Assembly (NCBI GenBank): GCA_963746805.1
Contig: CAVVCQ010000008.1
Location: forward strand, 1,178,001-1,242,000
From: DATHTC01 sp963746805
GTDB taxonomy: Bacteria; Actinomycetota; Thermoleophilia; Gaiellales; Gaiellaceae
Reading direction: 5' to 3'
DNA: 64,000 nucleotides
The position numbers were made by a program, and so were the translations under genes. The notes under the pieces were generated by a model. It was not told where the DNA came from and did not search any database. It saw nothing but the letters and a program-made list of their open reading frames with translations. Positions 7,743 to 15,692 of this stretch are shown one piece after another; position 1 is the first letter of the stretch, and every line of letters begins with the position of its first letter.

Positions 7743-8824
7743 GGCGACGCGGGCGGCTGGGTCGTGGGCTGCCAGTGGCGCGCGCCGTCGGCGCTCTTGT
7801 AGAGGCCGTAGTCGGGCACGAGGGCGTAGATCGTCTGCGGGTGGCGCTGGTCGATCGCGAGCTTGTAGGGCGGGCGGCATCCCGGCTTCAGACCTTGGTT
7901 GGCGTCGGACCAGGAGCGGCCGCCGTCGGTGCTCCTGAAGATGCCCTTGCAGTAGGTCTGCGCGTAGATCGTTCCGCGCTTGGTTGGGCTGAAGACGAGT
8001 GGAGCTTCTACCCGCATGTCGCCGAGCATGAGGTCCGTGTTCAGGGTCCGCCAGCTCAGACCGTGGTCGAGGCTCTTCCAGATGCCTGCTGCCGTACCCG
8101 CGTAGACGGCGCCGGGCTCACGCGGGTCGAACGCAAGGCTCGGGACATAGACGTTGAGGCCGGGCAACCGCTTCGTCCGCTCCCGCCAGGTGCGGCCGCC
8201 GTCTCTGGAGACGAACAGGCGCCGCCCGTCGTTCATGGCCGCCCACAAGGTCTGCGGGTCGCTCGGGTCGATCGCGAGGGCGCTGACGGGTGTGGCCGGC
8301 AGGCTCGCGCCCACGCGGTGCCACGTCCGGCCGCCGTCGGAGGTCTTGCGCAACCCATCCCTCCGTCCTGTGTAGACAATCTCGGTCCGACCGGGGTCAA
8401 CCGCGAGCACGGCCGGGTAGCCCCGCTGCACGACCTGCGGGCCACTCGGACGCCACGTGCGGCCGCCGTCGGTCGTCTTGTAGAGGCCCAGGTGATGCGT
8501 GACGGCGTACACCGTGCTCGGGTGGTTCGGGTCGATCGCGACGCCACTGACACCGAACCGATCCGGCTCGCCGAAATGCTGGAACACGCCCCGCCAGCTC
8601 CGGGCGCCGTCGGTGGACTTGAAGACGCCCTCGTTCGTCCCGACGTAGAGGATTCGCGAGTTGCCGGGATGGAGGGTGAGAGAGGTGGCATGCGCGTGAT
8701 GGACGGTCACTGCGGCTATGAGGCGGGCGGACGTGCGCGCACCCGCCTCGACGTCAGGCGAGCTCACGCTCACGAGGAGGGACACAATGAGGATCGCCAT
8801 TCCTGTGCGGCCTGCGCTGGTCAT
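7739..8824 (-). CDS. Secreted Asp-box beta-propeller protein
   Basis: A 361-residue protein with an N-terminal signal peptide (GMAILIVSLLVSVSSPDVEA) and about seven Asp-box repeats: VFKSTDGARSW, LYKTTDGGRTWRP, LRKTSDGGRTWHR, FVSRDGGRTWRE, WKSLDHGLSW, FRSTDGGRSW, YKSADGARHW. The spacing of roughly 40-50 residues between boxes fits the blades of a sialidase/Ycf48-type propeller. It is the first gene of the pair with the anchored propeller at 6390-7742; the two are probably made together and may be a secreted and a tethered version of one binding module. No catalytic sialidase residues were recognised. Confidence 0.8.
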   Translation of the reverse strand: MTSAGRTGMAILIVSLLVSVSSPDVEAGARTSARLIAAVTVHHAHATSLTLHPGNSRILYVGTNEGVFKSTDGARSWRGVFQHFGEPDRFGVSGVAIDPNHPSTVYAVTHHLGLYKTTDGGRTWRPSGPQVVQRGYPAVLAVDPGRTEIVYTGRRDGLRKTSDGGRTWHRVGASLPATPVSALAIDPSDPQTLWAAMNDGRRLFVSRDGGRTWRERTKRLPGLNVYVPSLAFDPREPGAVYAGTAAGIWKSLDHGLSWRTLNTDLMLGDMRVEAPLVFSPTKRGTIYAQTYCKGIFRSTDGGRSWSDANQGLKPGCRPPYKLAIDQRHPQTIYALVPDYGLYKSADGARHWQPTTQPPASP

Positions 8825-8849
8825 CGTTCTCGACGGATCCGTTCGTCGC

Positions 8850-9344
8850 CTAGGAGCGGCAGTTGCCCGGATCGGGGGCGTCGATCCGTCGCTGTGCGCC
8901 TGCGGGGACGATCTGAACGGTGACGGTCACCAGCGGGACGTCGCCGTTGTTCCGTAGCAGGTGGACGTGCGTTGGGTCGGCGGCGTCGTCGATCACGCCG
9001 GTTCCCGCGGTGTAGTCGTGCCCGGTGCACGTCGGGTCGTCGCCGTCGTAGAACGTCGCCGTCCCTTCCTTGACGGTGATCAGGCTCGGGCCGGGGTGGA
9101 AGTGCCAGCCGGAATGGCCGCCGGGCTGCACGGTGTTCCTGACGACGTAGACGTCGGAGTCGCCCTTGGTCTGCACCTTGACGCGGTGCGGGTGGGACTC
9201 GTTGGTCTTGACATCGATCTCGTCGAACCGCCCGACCGACAGCTGCTCGGTGCTTAAGCCCGAGCTACTCGTGGCGAAGGCAACCGCTGCGACGGCGAGC
9301 ACCACGACGACTGCGACGCCCGCTCCTCCGAAGAGCTTCTTCAT
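8850..9344 (-). CDS. Exported cupin-domain protein
   Basis: A 164-residue protein with a signal peptide (KKLFGGAGVAVVVVLAVAAVAFA) and a single cupin beta-barrel. The metal motif GGHSGWHFHPGPSLITVKEG gives the HxH and Glu ligands of cupin motif 1; HVHLLRNNGD supplies motif 2. ATG 9344 follows a strong AGGAGG site, deciding the start. It is 26 bases upstream of the propeller pair on the same strand, so the three may form one exported set. Enzyme or binding function is unknown. Divergent from the SARP-propeller regulator at 9540, its likely controller. Confidence 0.78.
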   Translation of the reverse strand: MKKLFGGAGVAVVVVLAVAAVAFATSSSGLSTEQLSVGRFDEIDVKTNESHPHRVKVQTKGDSDVYVVRNTVQPGGHSGWHFHPGPSLITVKEGTATFYDGDDPTCTGHDYTAGTGVIDDAADPTHVHLLRNNGDVPLVTVTVQIVPAGAQRRIDAPDPGNCRS

Positions 9345-9539
9345 CTTCGCGCTCCTCCTGACGCGTGCGACTGGCGCACGTCCACATGCTTGAGGCCCGT
9401 GACGGGTCCCGCGACGACCGCCGGGTAGCGGCAGTGGCAGCGCGGAACGTTGTCGTCGGGCATGGCAGCGCCGATACTCCGGATGCGGGGTTTGAGCACG
9501 GCAAGCGGGCGGCAACGGCCCGGCAAAGGAGCAGATGCA

Positions 9540-11453
9540 GTGGTCATGAAGGTGTCGTTGACCGAACGCATCTCGATCGAGGCCGATGGCGCAGTTGTCG
9601 ACGAGGAGCGGTTTCCCGGTCGGCAAGGGCGCGTCGTCTTCGCCTATCTGCTCGTCGCCCACGGCCGGCCGATCCCAACCCACGAGCTCGCCGAGGCGAT
9701 TTGGGGGGACGAGCCACCGGCGACGTGGGAGAAGGGGCTCTCCGTCCTCGTGAGCAAGCTCCGCGCTCTGCTCAACGAGTGCGGCGTCGACGGCACGACG
9801 GCGCTGACGAGCGCGTACGGCTGCTACCAGCTGACCTTGCCCGCGGGCACCTGGATCGACGTCGCCGCGGCCGACGACGCGGCGAACGCGGCCGAACGCG
9901 CCCTCGCGGCGGGCGACCTCGACGGGGCGCAGACCAGCGGATCGACCGCCGAGTCGCTCGCACGCCGGACATTCCTGCCGGGTGAGGACGGCCGCTGGGT
10001 CGAGGAGCAGCGCGCGCGGCTCCGGGAGATCCTCGTGCGAGCGCTCGACAGCCTCGCGGAAGCCAACCGGCTTGCCGACGATCCCTCAGCTGCGGTACGT
10101 GCCGGGGATGAGCTGATCGCGCTGGAGCCGTTCCGCGAGCGTGGCTACCGCCTCCTCATGCAGGCGCAATCCGCTGCCGGCAACGACGCCGAGGCCCTGC
10201 GCACGTACGAGCGCTGCCGGACCCTGCTCGCCGAAGAGCTCGGGGCGTATCCCTCGCCGGAAACCGAGGCGGTCTATCTCGACATCCTTCGACGCTCGCC
10301 AGGTCGCGCGACTGCGGACGTCGATCACCCCCGTATCGATGGCCCACCCCCAACGCCACCACTGCCCGCGACCGGCACGCCTCCCAAGCGCGACCGGCGC
10401 AAGCTCGCGGCTCTCGCCGCCGCCGCCGCTGCGCTGCTCATCGCCGGCGTTACTGCGGCCGCCCTGGGCTTCACGACTGGCGGCGGGGGACCCCCGACGG
10501 TTCTTCCGAACAGCGTCGTCCGGATCGACCCGAATACCCTCGAGCCGGTGCAGGTCGTGCCTGTCGGACGGGAGCCCGACCTCGTCGTCGCCACGGAGGG
10601 CTTCGTCTGGGTCACGCACCTCGGGCGCGGGTACACAGGCCCGGACACCGTTCGCGACTCCGGTGATCGGACCCTCACGCGCATCGACACGTCGACGGGC
10701 GACACGAAGATCGTCGGCGGCGGCCTCGCGCCGTGTGGGCTCGCAGCTGATCCGTCGGGGGACGTCTGGGTCGCGAACTGCTTTGCTGCAGGTTCGGGGG
10801 TAAGCGCCAACGTCGTGCGGGTCGACGCGAGGACGCTCGACTTCGAGGCGACCTGGCCCGTACCGGCCGGCCGCGGCTACGTCCGCGGTCTCGCTTACGG
10901 AGGTGGATCGCTATGGGTGGCAGACGTGACCGGCGCCGTCGACTACCACGGGGTCACGAAGCTCGATCCGCGGACCGGCGCGCGACGCCGGATCGAGCTG
11001 GATCGCCACGCGGGCTTGCTCGCATGGTCGGAGGGGTACGGCGACCTCTGGATGAACGACTTCGAGCGCGGAAGCGTGTCGCGAATGCACGCCGCGACCG
11101 GAGTCGTGAAGACGTTCGCTGACGTCACCGGGAGTCCGATCTCGCCCGCGGCCCTGGGCGACGGGGTCTGGGTCGGAGACTGGTTCGACGCGCAGGTCGT
11201 TCGTCTCCCCGCCGTCGGATCGGGACGACCAGATCCTGTCTCACTGCCCACGAGTGTCCGCCCGGCGGGGGTCACAACCGTCGCGGCGGGTGCCGGCAGC
11301 GTCTGGGCGACCGTGCCAAAGGATCACGCCCTGTGGCGGATCGACCCGAGGACGAAGCGTGTGACCCGCATCGCCATCCCGTACTTCCCATGGGGTGTCG
11401 CCGCAGCCGACGACGAGATCTGGGTGGCCGTACGAGAAAAGCTCACGACCTGA
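9540..11453 (+). CDS. Transmembrane SARP/BTAD regulator with external beta-propeller
   Basis: A 637-residue fusion. Residues about 5-95 are an OmpR/SARP winged helix (IPTHELAEAIWGDEPPATW), about 100-245 a bacterial transcriptional activator domain with TPR-like repeats (ALRTYERCRTLLAEELG), about 282-305 one transmembrane helix (KLAALAAAAAALLIAGVTAA), and the rest a Vgb/YncE-like propeller with repeating VWVTHLG, VWVANC, LWVADV, VWVGDW and IWVAV blades. This is a ToxR-like layout: DNA binding inside, sensing outside. GTG 9540 is 8 bases after AAAGGAG; ATG 9546 is the alternative. Divergent from the cupin and secreted propellers, which it may regulate. Confidence 0.8.
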   Translation: MVMKVSLTERISIEADGAVVDEERFPGRQGRVVFAYLLVAHGRPIPTHELAEAIWGDEPPATWEKGLSVLVSKLRALLNECGVDGTTALTSAYGCYQLTLPAGTWIDVAAADDAANAAERALAAGDLDGAQTSGSTAESLARRTFLPGEDGRWVEEQRARLREILVRALDSLAEANRLADDPSAAVRAGDELIALEPFRERGYRLLMQAQSAAGNDAEALRTYERCRTLLAEELGAYPSPETEAVYLDILRRSPGRATADVDHPRIDGPPPTPPLPATGTPPKRDRRKLAALAAAAAALLIAGVTAAALGFTTGGGGPPTVLPNSVVRIDPNTLEPVQVVPVGREPDLVVATEGFVWVTHLGRGYTGPDTVRDSGDRTLTRIDTSTGDTKIVGGGLAPCGLAADPSGDVWVANCFAAGSGVSANVVRVDARTLDFEATWPVPAGRGYVRGLAYGGGSLWVADVTGAVDYHGVTKLDPRTGARRRIELDRHAGLLAWSEGYGDLWMNDFERGSVSRMHAATGVVKTFADVTGSPISPAALGDGVWVGDWFDAQVVRLPAVGSGRPDPVSLPTSVRPAGVTTVAAGAGSVWATVPKDHALWRIDPRTKRVTRIAIPYFPWGVAAADDEIWVAVREKLTT

Positions 11454-11528
11454 TCCGCTTTGGCTATGCGGGGCTCCGCAACCGTGCCGAGGCGGCTGGG
11501 TACGAGCTCGCCGGGCGCGTTGAACGCC

Positions 11529-12014
11529 CTAGATCGTCTTGAACTGCTCGAACGGCTGCCGGCAGCTCGCGCAGTAGCGCAGCGAGCGGCACGGGGTCGG
11601 GCCGAAGATGTTCTCCAGGCGCGTGTCCGTCGAGCCGCAGTACGGGCAGCGGTGCACCGCCTTCGTCAGCTGCACGAGCGTCGGCGGGCCAGCCTCGCGT
11701 GGTGACGGCGGCGCGAAGCCGGACGCCCGCAGCTTCTCGCGGCCGGCGGGCGTGATCCGGTCGGTCGACCACGAGTCGTCGTGGACGACCTCGACCTCCG
11801 GCTCGCCCCCCACGGCCCGGATCGCCTCCTCCATCGCGCCCTTCATCACCTCGAGCGCGGGGCAGCCGAGGAAGGTCGGCGTGAAGGCGACGCGGACGCG
11901 CTCCTCCTCCACGGACACGTCGCGGACGACGCCGAGGTCGACGAGCGAGATCGTCGGGATCTCCGGGTCGGGGATCTCGGCGAGCGCGTCCCAGACCGCG
12001 GCCTCGGTCACCAT
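11529..12014 (-). CDS. paaD: Phenylacetyl-CoA epoxidase subunit PaaD
   Basis: A 161-residue PaaD (PaaJ) protein. The N-terminal two thirds is a MIP18/DUF59 domain (ALAEIPDPEIPTISLVDLGV, then AFTPTFLGCPALEVMK), and the C-terminus has a zinc-ribbon pair CPYCGSTDT and CASCRQPF. PaaD is needed to mature or assemble the PaaABC di-iron oxygenase. ATG 12014 overlaps the end of paaC by seven bases. It is intact, unlike the other paa genes here. Convergent with the SARP-propeller gene. Confidence 0.92.
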   Translation of the reverse strand: MVTEAAVWDALAEIPDPEIPTISLVDLGVVRDVSVEEERVRVAFTPTFLGCPALEVMKGAMEEAIRAVGGEPEVEVVHDDSWSTDRITPAGREKLRASGFAPPSPREAGPPTLVQLTKAVHRCPYCGSTDTRLENIFGPTPCRSLRYCASCRQPFEQFKTI

Positions 12015-12646
12015 GCGGCACCCGGCACCGAGCGGCGCACCTCCGTCATCTCCTCCCACAGCGCCTCGAGCTCCGGATGCTCGCCGCGCTCGACCGCCGC
12101 GACGGCCGGCCGCCCCACGCGCCGTGCGAGCTCGTCGCGCTGCTCCGGCTCGACGAGGCCGAGCGCGTACGGCCACAGCTCCTCGACCGCGGCCTCGTAG
12201 CGCGGCTCCCCCGCGAGGCGCTCCGACCACATCTGCGCGTGCATGCGGTGGTAGGCCTCCTCCCGGTCGATCTTGGCGGCGAGGCCGGCGACCTCCGCGT
12301 CCGAATCGGCCTTCAGCGCCTCGACGCGCAGCTCGTCGGCCGCCTCGTAGAGGACGCGCCGCGCGATCGTCCGCGCCCAGTCGGGGACGAAGCGCAGCTC
12401 GACGAGCGGCGCGCAGCGGTACGTCGGCCGGCTCCCGGTCGAACGCGAGCTCGTCGGCGGTCGTGCCGAGGTCGCGCGCCGCGAGCTCGTACAGCGCGCG
12501 GGCGTGGCCGATCTCGTTCTGCGCGATCGAGGAGAAGGCGACGTCCTCCTCCAGCAACGGCGCGATCCCCGTCCACTCCGAGTCGCGCCAGCCGAGGATC
12601 AGCTCGTCGTCAGCGAGCTCAGCAGCCGCTGTGCCCGCTCGCTCAC
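12008..12646 (-). CDS. paaC: Phenylacetyl-CoA epoxidase subunit PaaC (two apparent frameshifts)
   Basis: PaaC is the structural ferritin-like partner of PaaA. Clear PaaC sequence is ADDELILGWRDSEWTG, AFSSIAQNEIGHARALYE, RRVLYEAADELRVEALK and YHRMHAQMWSERLAGEP, but they fall in two frames. One extra base near 12422 (between DREPAD and YRCAPLVELRF) and one missing base near 12622 restore a 212-residue protein starting at GTG 12646, which overlaps the paaB stop as GTGA. The total length, 639 bases, is a multiple of three, as expected for one insertion plus one deletion. Second-to-last gene of paaABCD. Confidence 0.85.
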
Positions 12647-12896
12647 GCGCCTCCTTCAGCTTCGCCTTGATCGAGTACCCGTCGACGCGGTGGTAGTTCC
12701 GCTCGAGCTCGTCCGGGAACTCGGCCACCTGAGCGATCGCGTCGCGCGGGACGATCCACAGGGCGACGGATTCGCCACGCCGCCCGTACTGCTCCCGCGC
12801 GTACACGTCCGCGAAGGTCGGGTCGGGGGCGAACACCGAGCCCGCGTGCTGGAAGGGCTGGCCCTTCCGCTCCTGCCGAAACACTTCGTAGATCAC
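12643..12896 (-). CDS. paaB: Phenylacetyl-CoA epoxidase subunit PaaB
   Basis: The small PaaB subunit bridges PaaAC dimers. VIYEVFRQERKGQPFQHAGS, ADVYAREQYGRRGE and SLALWIVPRD-like sequence (here SVALWIVPRD) are typical. GTG 12896 overlaps the paaA stop (GTGA). As written, PaaB has no stop and runs into the PaaC frame; a one-base correction near 12650 would end it at TGA 12643-12645 with about 84 residues, giving the usual coupling to the paaC GTG. I therefore doubt a real PaaB-PaaC fusion. Confidence 0.82.
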
Positions 12897-13797
12897 GCCG
12901 CGCGCGCGAGCATGACGTCGCGGATCCACGCCGTCTCCTCGCGCGTCGTCCGCCGGAAGCCGAGCCGCTCCTCGGTCTTCGGGCCGTGGCCGGTGACGAC
13001 GTGCTTGAGCTCGTCCCAGTCCGGCTCGGTGTAGTCCCAGACACCGGTCTCCTCGTCCTTCCGCAGCGCCGGGTCCGGAACGGTCAGGCCGAGCTCCCAG
13101 ATCTGCGGCACGTAGCCGTCGAGGAACTGCTGCCGCGCCTCCTCGTTCCCCTGCGACTTGATCCGCCAGACGAGCATCGGATCGTCCTCGGCCGGGATCG
13201 GGTTGCCGTGGAAGTGCATGAGCGGGCCCCACCAGCGGTCGAGCGCCTCCTGCACGAGCTCGCGCTGCTCGTCGGTGCCGTTCACCAGCGTCAGGATCAC
13301 GTCGCGGCCGTGGAGGATGTGGAACGACTCCTCCCAGCAGATCTTCTTCATGATCCGCGCGTACGGCGCGTACGAGCACTTCAGGAGCGCCTTCTGGGAG
13401 ATGATCGCGGCCGCGTCGACGAGCCAGGCGATCACGCCGACGTCGCCCCAGGTCTTCGTCGGGTAGTGGAAGACGTTGTGGAACTTCGCGCTGGCCGGCG
13501 ACCAGGTCCTCGAGGCACTGCTCGCGCGGCTTCCCGAGGTCCTCGACGACGCGGTAGATGAGCTGCGCGTGGCCGACCTCGTCCTGCACCTTCGCGGTGA
13601 GGGCGAGCTTCCGCTGCAGCGTCGGCGCCTTGAGGATCCACTCGCGCTCGGGGAGGACGCCCATGAGCTCCGAGTTGCCGTGCATCTCGATGAACTTGAT
13701 CGAGCTTCGAGCGGTACTCGTCGGGCATCCAGTCGCCCGTCTCGACCTGGCCGCCGCCCTGCACGTACTCGAGGAACTCCGTCGTTTGCGCGTCCAT
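12893..13797 (-). CDS. paaA: Phenylacetyl-CoA epoxidase catalytic subunit PaaA (two apparent +1 frameshifts)
   Basis: PaaA carries the di-iron site that epoxidises phenylacetyl-CoA. Sequence in order: GDWMPDEYRSKL, then EMHGNSELMGVLPEREWI, LTAKVQDEVGHAQLIYR (ExxH ligands), then CSYAPYARIMKKICWEESFH (second ExxH). Three frames are used; removing one base near 13701 and one near 13494 yields an unbroken 300-residue protein, the usual length. The span of 905 bases equals 301 codons plus two. ATG 13797 is preferred. First gene of paaABCD, divergent from a TetR gene. Confidence 0.88.
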
Positions 13798-13813
13798 CCG
13801 CTGCACCCCCTGC

Positions 13814-13827
13814 CGAACGATCGTTAG
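13814..13827. promoter_or_regulatory. PaaR-like operator between paaA and tetR
   Basis: The 14 bases CGAACGATCGTTAG include the perfect palindrome AACGATCGTT (13816-13825). They agree with the consensus CNAACGNNCGTTNG that I recall for the TetR-type PaaR repressor of Thermus. The site lies 17 bases before paaA ATG and 10 before the TetR gene, placed to repress both. Confidence 0.68.
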
Positions 13828-13836
13828 GGTAAGTCT

Positions 13837-14418
13837 ATCGCCACGAGAACGAGACGCGAGGAGCTAACCCGTCAGGCGGCCCGCCTCTTCGCCGAGCGCG
13901 GCTACCACGGCACGTCGATCGGCGACCTGGCCGAGGCGATGGGCGTGCAGAAGGGCTCGCTCTACGCGCACATCGCCTCGAAGCAGGACCTGCTCTACGC
14001 GACCATGCGCGAAGGCGCCGACGCGTTCCACGCGGCCCTCGACGCGATCGACGAGCGCCTGCCGCCGACGGAGCGGATCCGGCTCGCGCTCCGGGCACAC
14101 CTGCGCGTCGTCGCCGACCAGCTCGACGTCGCCACCGTGTTCGTGCGCGAGTGGCGCTACCTCGAGGGCGAGCGCCGGGAGGAGATCGTGGCCGAGCGGC
14201 GGCGCTACGAGCAGCGCTTCCGCGCGCTCTTCCGCGACGGGCGGGAGCTCGGCGAGCTGCGCACCGACCTCGACGAGGGCGCGGCCGCGCTGCTCGCGCT
14301 CTCGGCGCTCAACTGGGCCTACACCTGGCTCACGCCCGGCCGCGACACCGACGAGCTGGCCGACCGCTTCTACGCGCTGCTCGTCGACGGGATGCGCGGC
14401 TACTCGACGCCGTCCTAG
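13837..14418 (+). CDS. paaR: TetR-family repressor, probable PaaR
   Basis: A TetR protein of about 193 residues: RREELTRQAARLFAERGYHG and TSIGDLAEAMGVQKGSLYAH form the helix-turn-helix, SKQDLLYATMREG the linker helix, and the C-terminal two thirds an all-helical ligand domain. No ATG, GTG or TTG exists before the HTH in this frame; the frame opens after TAG 13825-13827 and ATC 13837 is the only plausible rare start unless a base error hides one. ATG 13939 would cut the HTH. Divergent from paaA across an operator-like palindrome, so it most likely senses phenylacetyl-CoA. Its stop interlocks with the convergent ferritin-like gene in CTAG. Confidence 0.8.
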   Translation: MATRTRREELTRQAARLFAERGYHGTSIGDLAEAMGVQKGSLYAHIASKQDLLYATMREGADAFHAALDAIDERLPPTERIRLALRAHLRVVADQLDVATVFVREWRYLEGERREEIVAERRRYEQRFRALFRDGRELGELRTDLDEGAAALLALSALNWAYTWLTPGRDTDELADRFYALLVDGMRGYSTPS

Positions 14419-14735
14419 CCCAGGTCGACGTCCTCCTCCGCCTCCTCGCCGAGCTCGACGATGTCGCCGTCGGTGAAGAGCACGCGCTGCAGCACCTTGC
14501 GCCACTCCTCCGTCTTCCGCAGCAGGAACTCGAGGTCCATGGCGAAGTGCTTGAACTCCTCGAGCTGGGCGTTCTCCATGATCGCGCGGGCCGACGCGTC
14601 GGGCTCCACGGCCAGGCGCTGCTCGTACCAGCCGATCGCTTCGGCCTCCTCGATCAGCGACGCGATCATCCGCGCGAACGTCCGGGTCTCGGCCGGCAGC
14701 TCCTCCGGCGGCTCGTGGTACTGATCGAAGGGCAC
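14415..14735 (-). CDS. Encapsulated-ferritin-like (EncFtn) protein without a nearby shell gene
   Basis: A 106-residue helical protein. YHEPPEELPAETRTFARMIA, SLIEEAEAIGWYEQR and NAQLEEFKHFAMDLEFLLR match the two-helix EncFtn family, with the Glu of EEAEAIGWY and the ExxxH of LEEFKH as ferroxidase ligands at the dimer interface. EncFtn normally oxidises iron inside an encapsulin shell, yet no shell gene is in reach and the acidic C-terminus (ELGEEAEEDVDLG) is not an obvious shell-targeting peptide. GTG 14735 follows AGGAGAGGA. It may work free, or with a shell encoded elsewhere. Divergent from the lipid kinase by 44 bases. Confidence 0.7.
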   Translation of the reverse strand: MPFDQYHEPPEELPAETRTFARMIASLIEEAEAIGWYEQRLAVEPDASARAIMENAQLEEFKHFAMDLEFLLRKTEEWRKVLQRVLFTDGDIVELGEEAEEDVDLG

Positions 14736-14766
14736 GGGCGCTCCTCTCCTGGTGGAAGGCGGTTCG

Positions 14767-14772
14767 TATGCT
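14767..14772 (+). promoter_or_regulatory. -10 box (TATGCT) of a leaderless start
   Basis: TATGCT ends seven bases before GTG 14780. This is the spacing expected if transcription starts at the start codon itself, and it favours GTG 14780 over ATG 14768, which lies inside the box. Confidence 0.45.
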
Positions 14773-14779
14773 CCTGCCC

Positions 14780-15646
14780 GTGCCCGGCGTGCTGATCGTC
14801 AATCCGTTCGCGTCGCGCGTCTCCGAGGAGCTCATCGAACGGGTCGCGGCGGAACTGGGCGGACCCGAGGTGCTCCGGACGGAGCGGGCGGGCCACGCGA
14901 CCGAGCTCGCGCAGGCGATCGGGCCCGACGCCGAGGCGATCTACGTCTTCTCGGGCGACGGCGGCTTCAACGAGGTCCTCAACGGCAGCGACGGCTCGGT
15001 GCCGCTCGGCTTCATCCCCGGCGGCGGGACGAGCGTCCTCCCGCGCGCGCTCGGGCTCCCGCGCGACCCGGTCGCCGCCGCGCGTGCGCTCGCCCGCGGT
15101 GCGCCGCGACGGATCGCGCTGGGGCGCGCAAACGGCCGGCGCTTCGGGTTCTCCGCCGGGATCGGGCTGGACGCGGAGCTGATCCGGCGGGTCGACGCCC
15201 TCGGCCGCGACTCGTCGGGACGCCGTGCCGGCGACCTCCGCTTCGTCGGCGTCGCCTTGCGGACCGTGGCCGGGCGGCGCGTCCGCTTCGACCCCGTGCT
15301 CGAGGTCGAGGGGCACGGACGGGCCGCGTTCCTCCTCGTCGCGAACGGCGACCCGTACACGTACGTGGGTACGGCGCCGCTGCGGCTTGCGCGCCGCGCG
15401 CGCTTCGAGGGTGGGCTCGACGCCGTGGGCCCGCGTGCGTTCCGGCTCCGCCACGTGCCCGGTGCGCTCGTCTACGTCACCACGGGAAAGCAGGCCCTGC
15501 CGCTGCTCGCGCTGCACGACGCCGACCGGATCGTCGTGCGCTGCGACGTCCCGCTGCCGCTGCAGGTCGACGGCGAGGACCTCGGCGACGTGTCGGAGGC
15601 GGTGCTCGAGGCCGAGCGGGACGCGGTCACGGTGCTCGCTCCTTAA
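14780..15646 (+). CDS. Diacylglycerol/sphingosine kinase-like lipid kinase
   Basis: A 288-residue protein of the DagK/LCB5 family: VLIVNPFASRVSEELIERV at the N-terminus, YVFSGDGGFNEVLNG in place of the usual GGDGTxxEV, PLGFIPGGGTSVLPRAL (the GxGTxND-like loop) and FGFSAGIGLDAELIRRVD. The nucleotide loop reads SGDGG rather than GGDGT, so the catalytic strength or substrate may differ. It would phosphorylate a membrane lipid such as diacylglycerol on the cytoplasmic face. Start chosen at GTG 14780 because of the -10 box; ATG 14768 is the alternative. Confidence 0.78.
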   Translation: MPGVLIVNPFASRVSEELIERVAAELGGPEVLRTERAGHATELAQAIGPDAEAIYVFSGDGGFNEVLNGSDGSVPLGFIPGGGTSVLPRALGLPRDPVAAARALARGAPRRIALGRANGRRFGFSAGIGLDAELIRRVDALGRDSSGRRAGDLRFVGVALRTVAGRRVRFDPVLEVEGHGRAAFLLVANGDPYTYVGTAPLRLARRARFEGGLDAVGPRAFRLRHVPGALVYVTTGKQALPLLALHDADRIVVRCDVPLPLQVDGEDLGDVSEAVLEAERDAVTVLAP

Positions 15647-15661
15647 CTGTTCCGCAATGGA

Positions 15662-15680
15662 ATAGTCCGCTCCGGACTAT
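15662..15680. promoter_or_regulatory. Inverted repeat before padR, candidate autoregulatory operator
   Basis: ATAGTCCG (15662-15669) and CGGACTAT (15673-15680) are perfect inverted arms around CTC. The site ends 12 bases before the PadR ATG, in the only gap upstream of a four-gene operon. PadR proteins commonly repress their own promoters, so this is the natural site. Confidence 0.6.
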
Positions 15681-15692
15681 CAGAATGCCGGC

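Noticed and set aside
12443..12896. PaaB-PaaC fusion
   Set aside because: A GTGA overlap of the usual kind lies at 12643-12646 in another frame, and PaaC also needs a frameshift just after it; small base errors explain the reading better.
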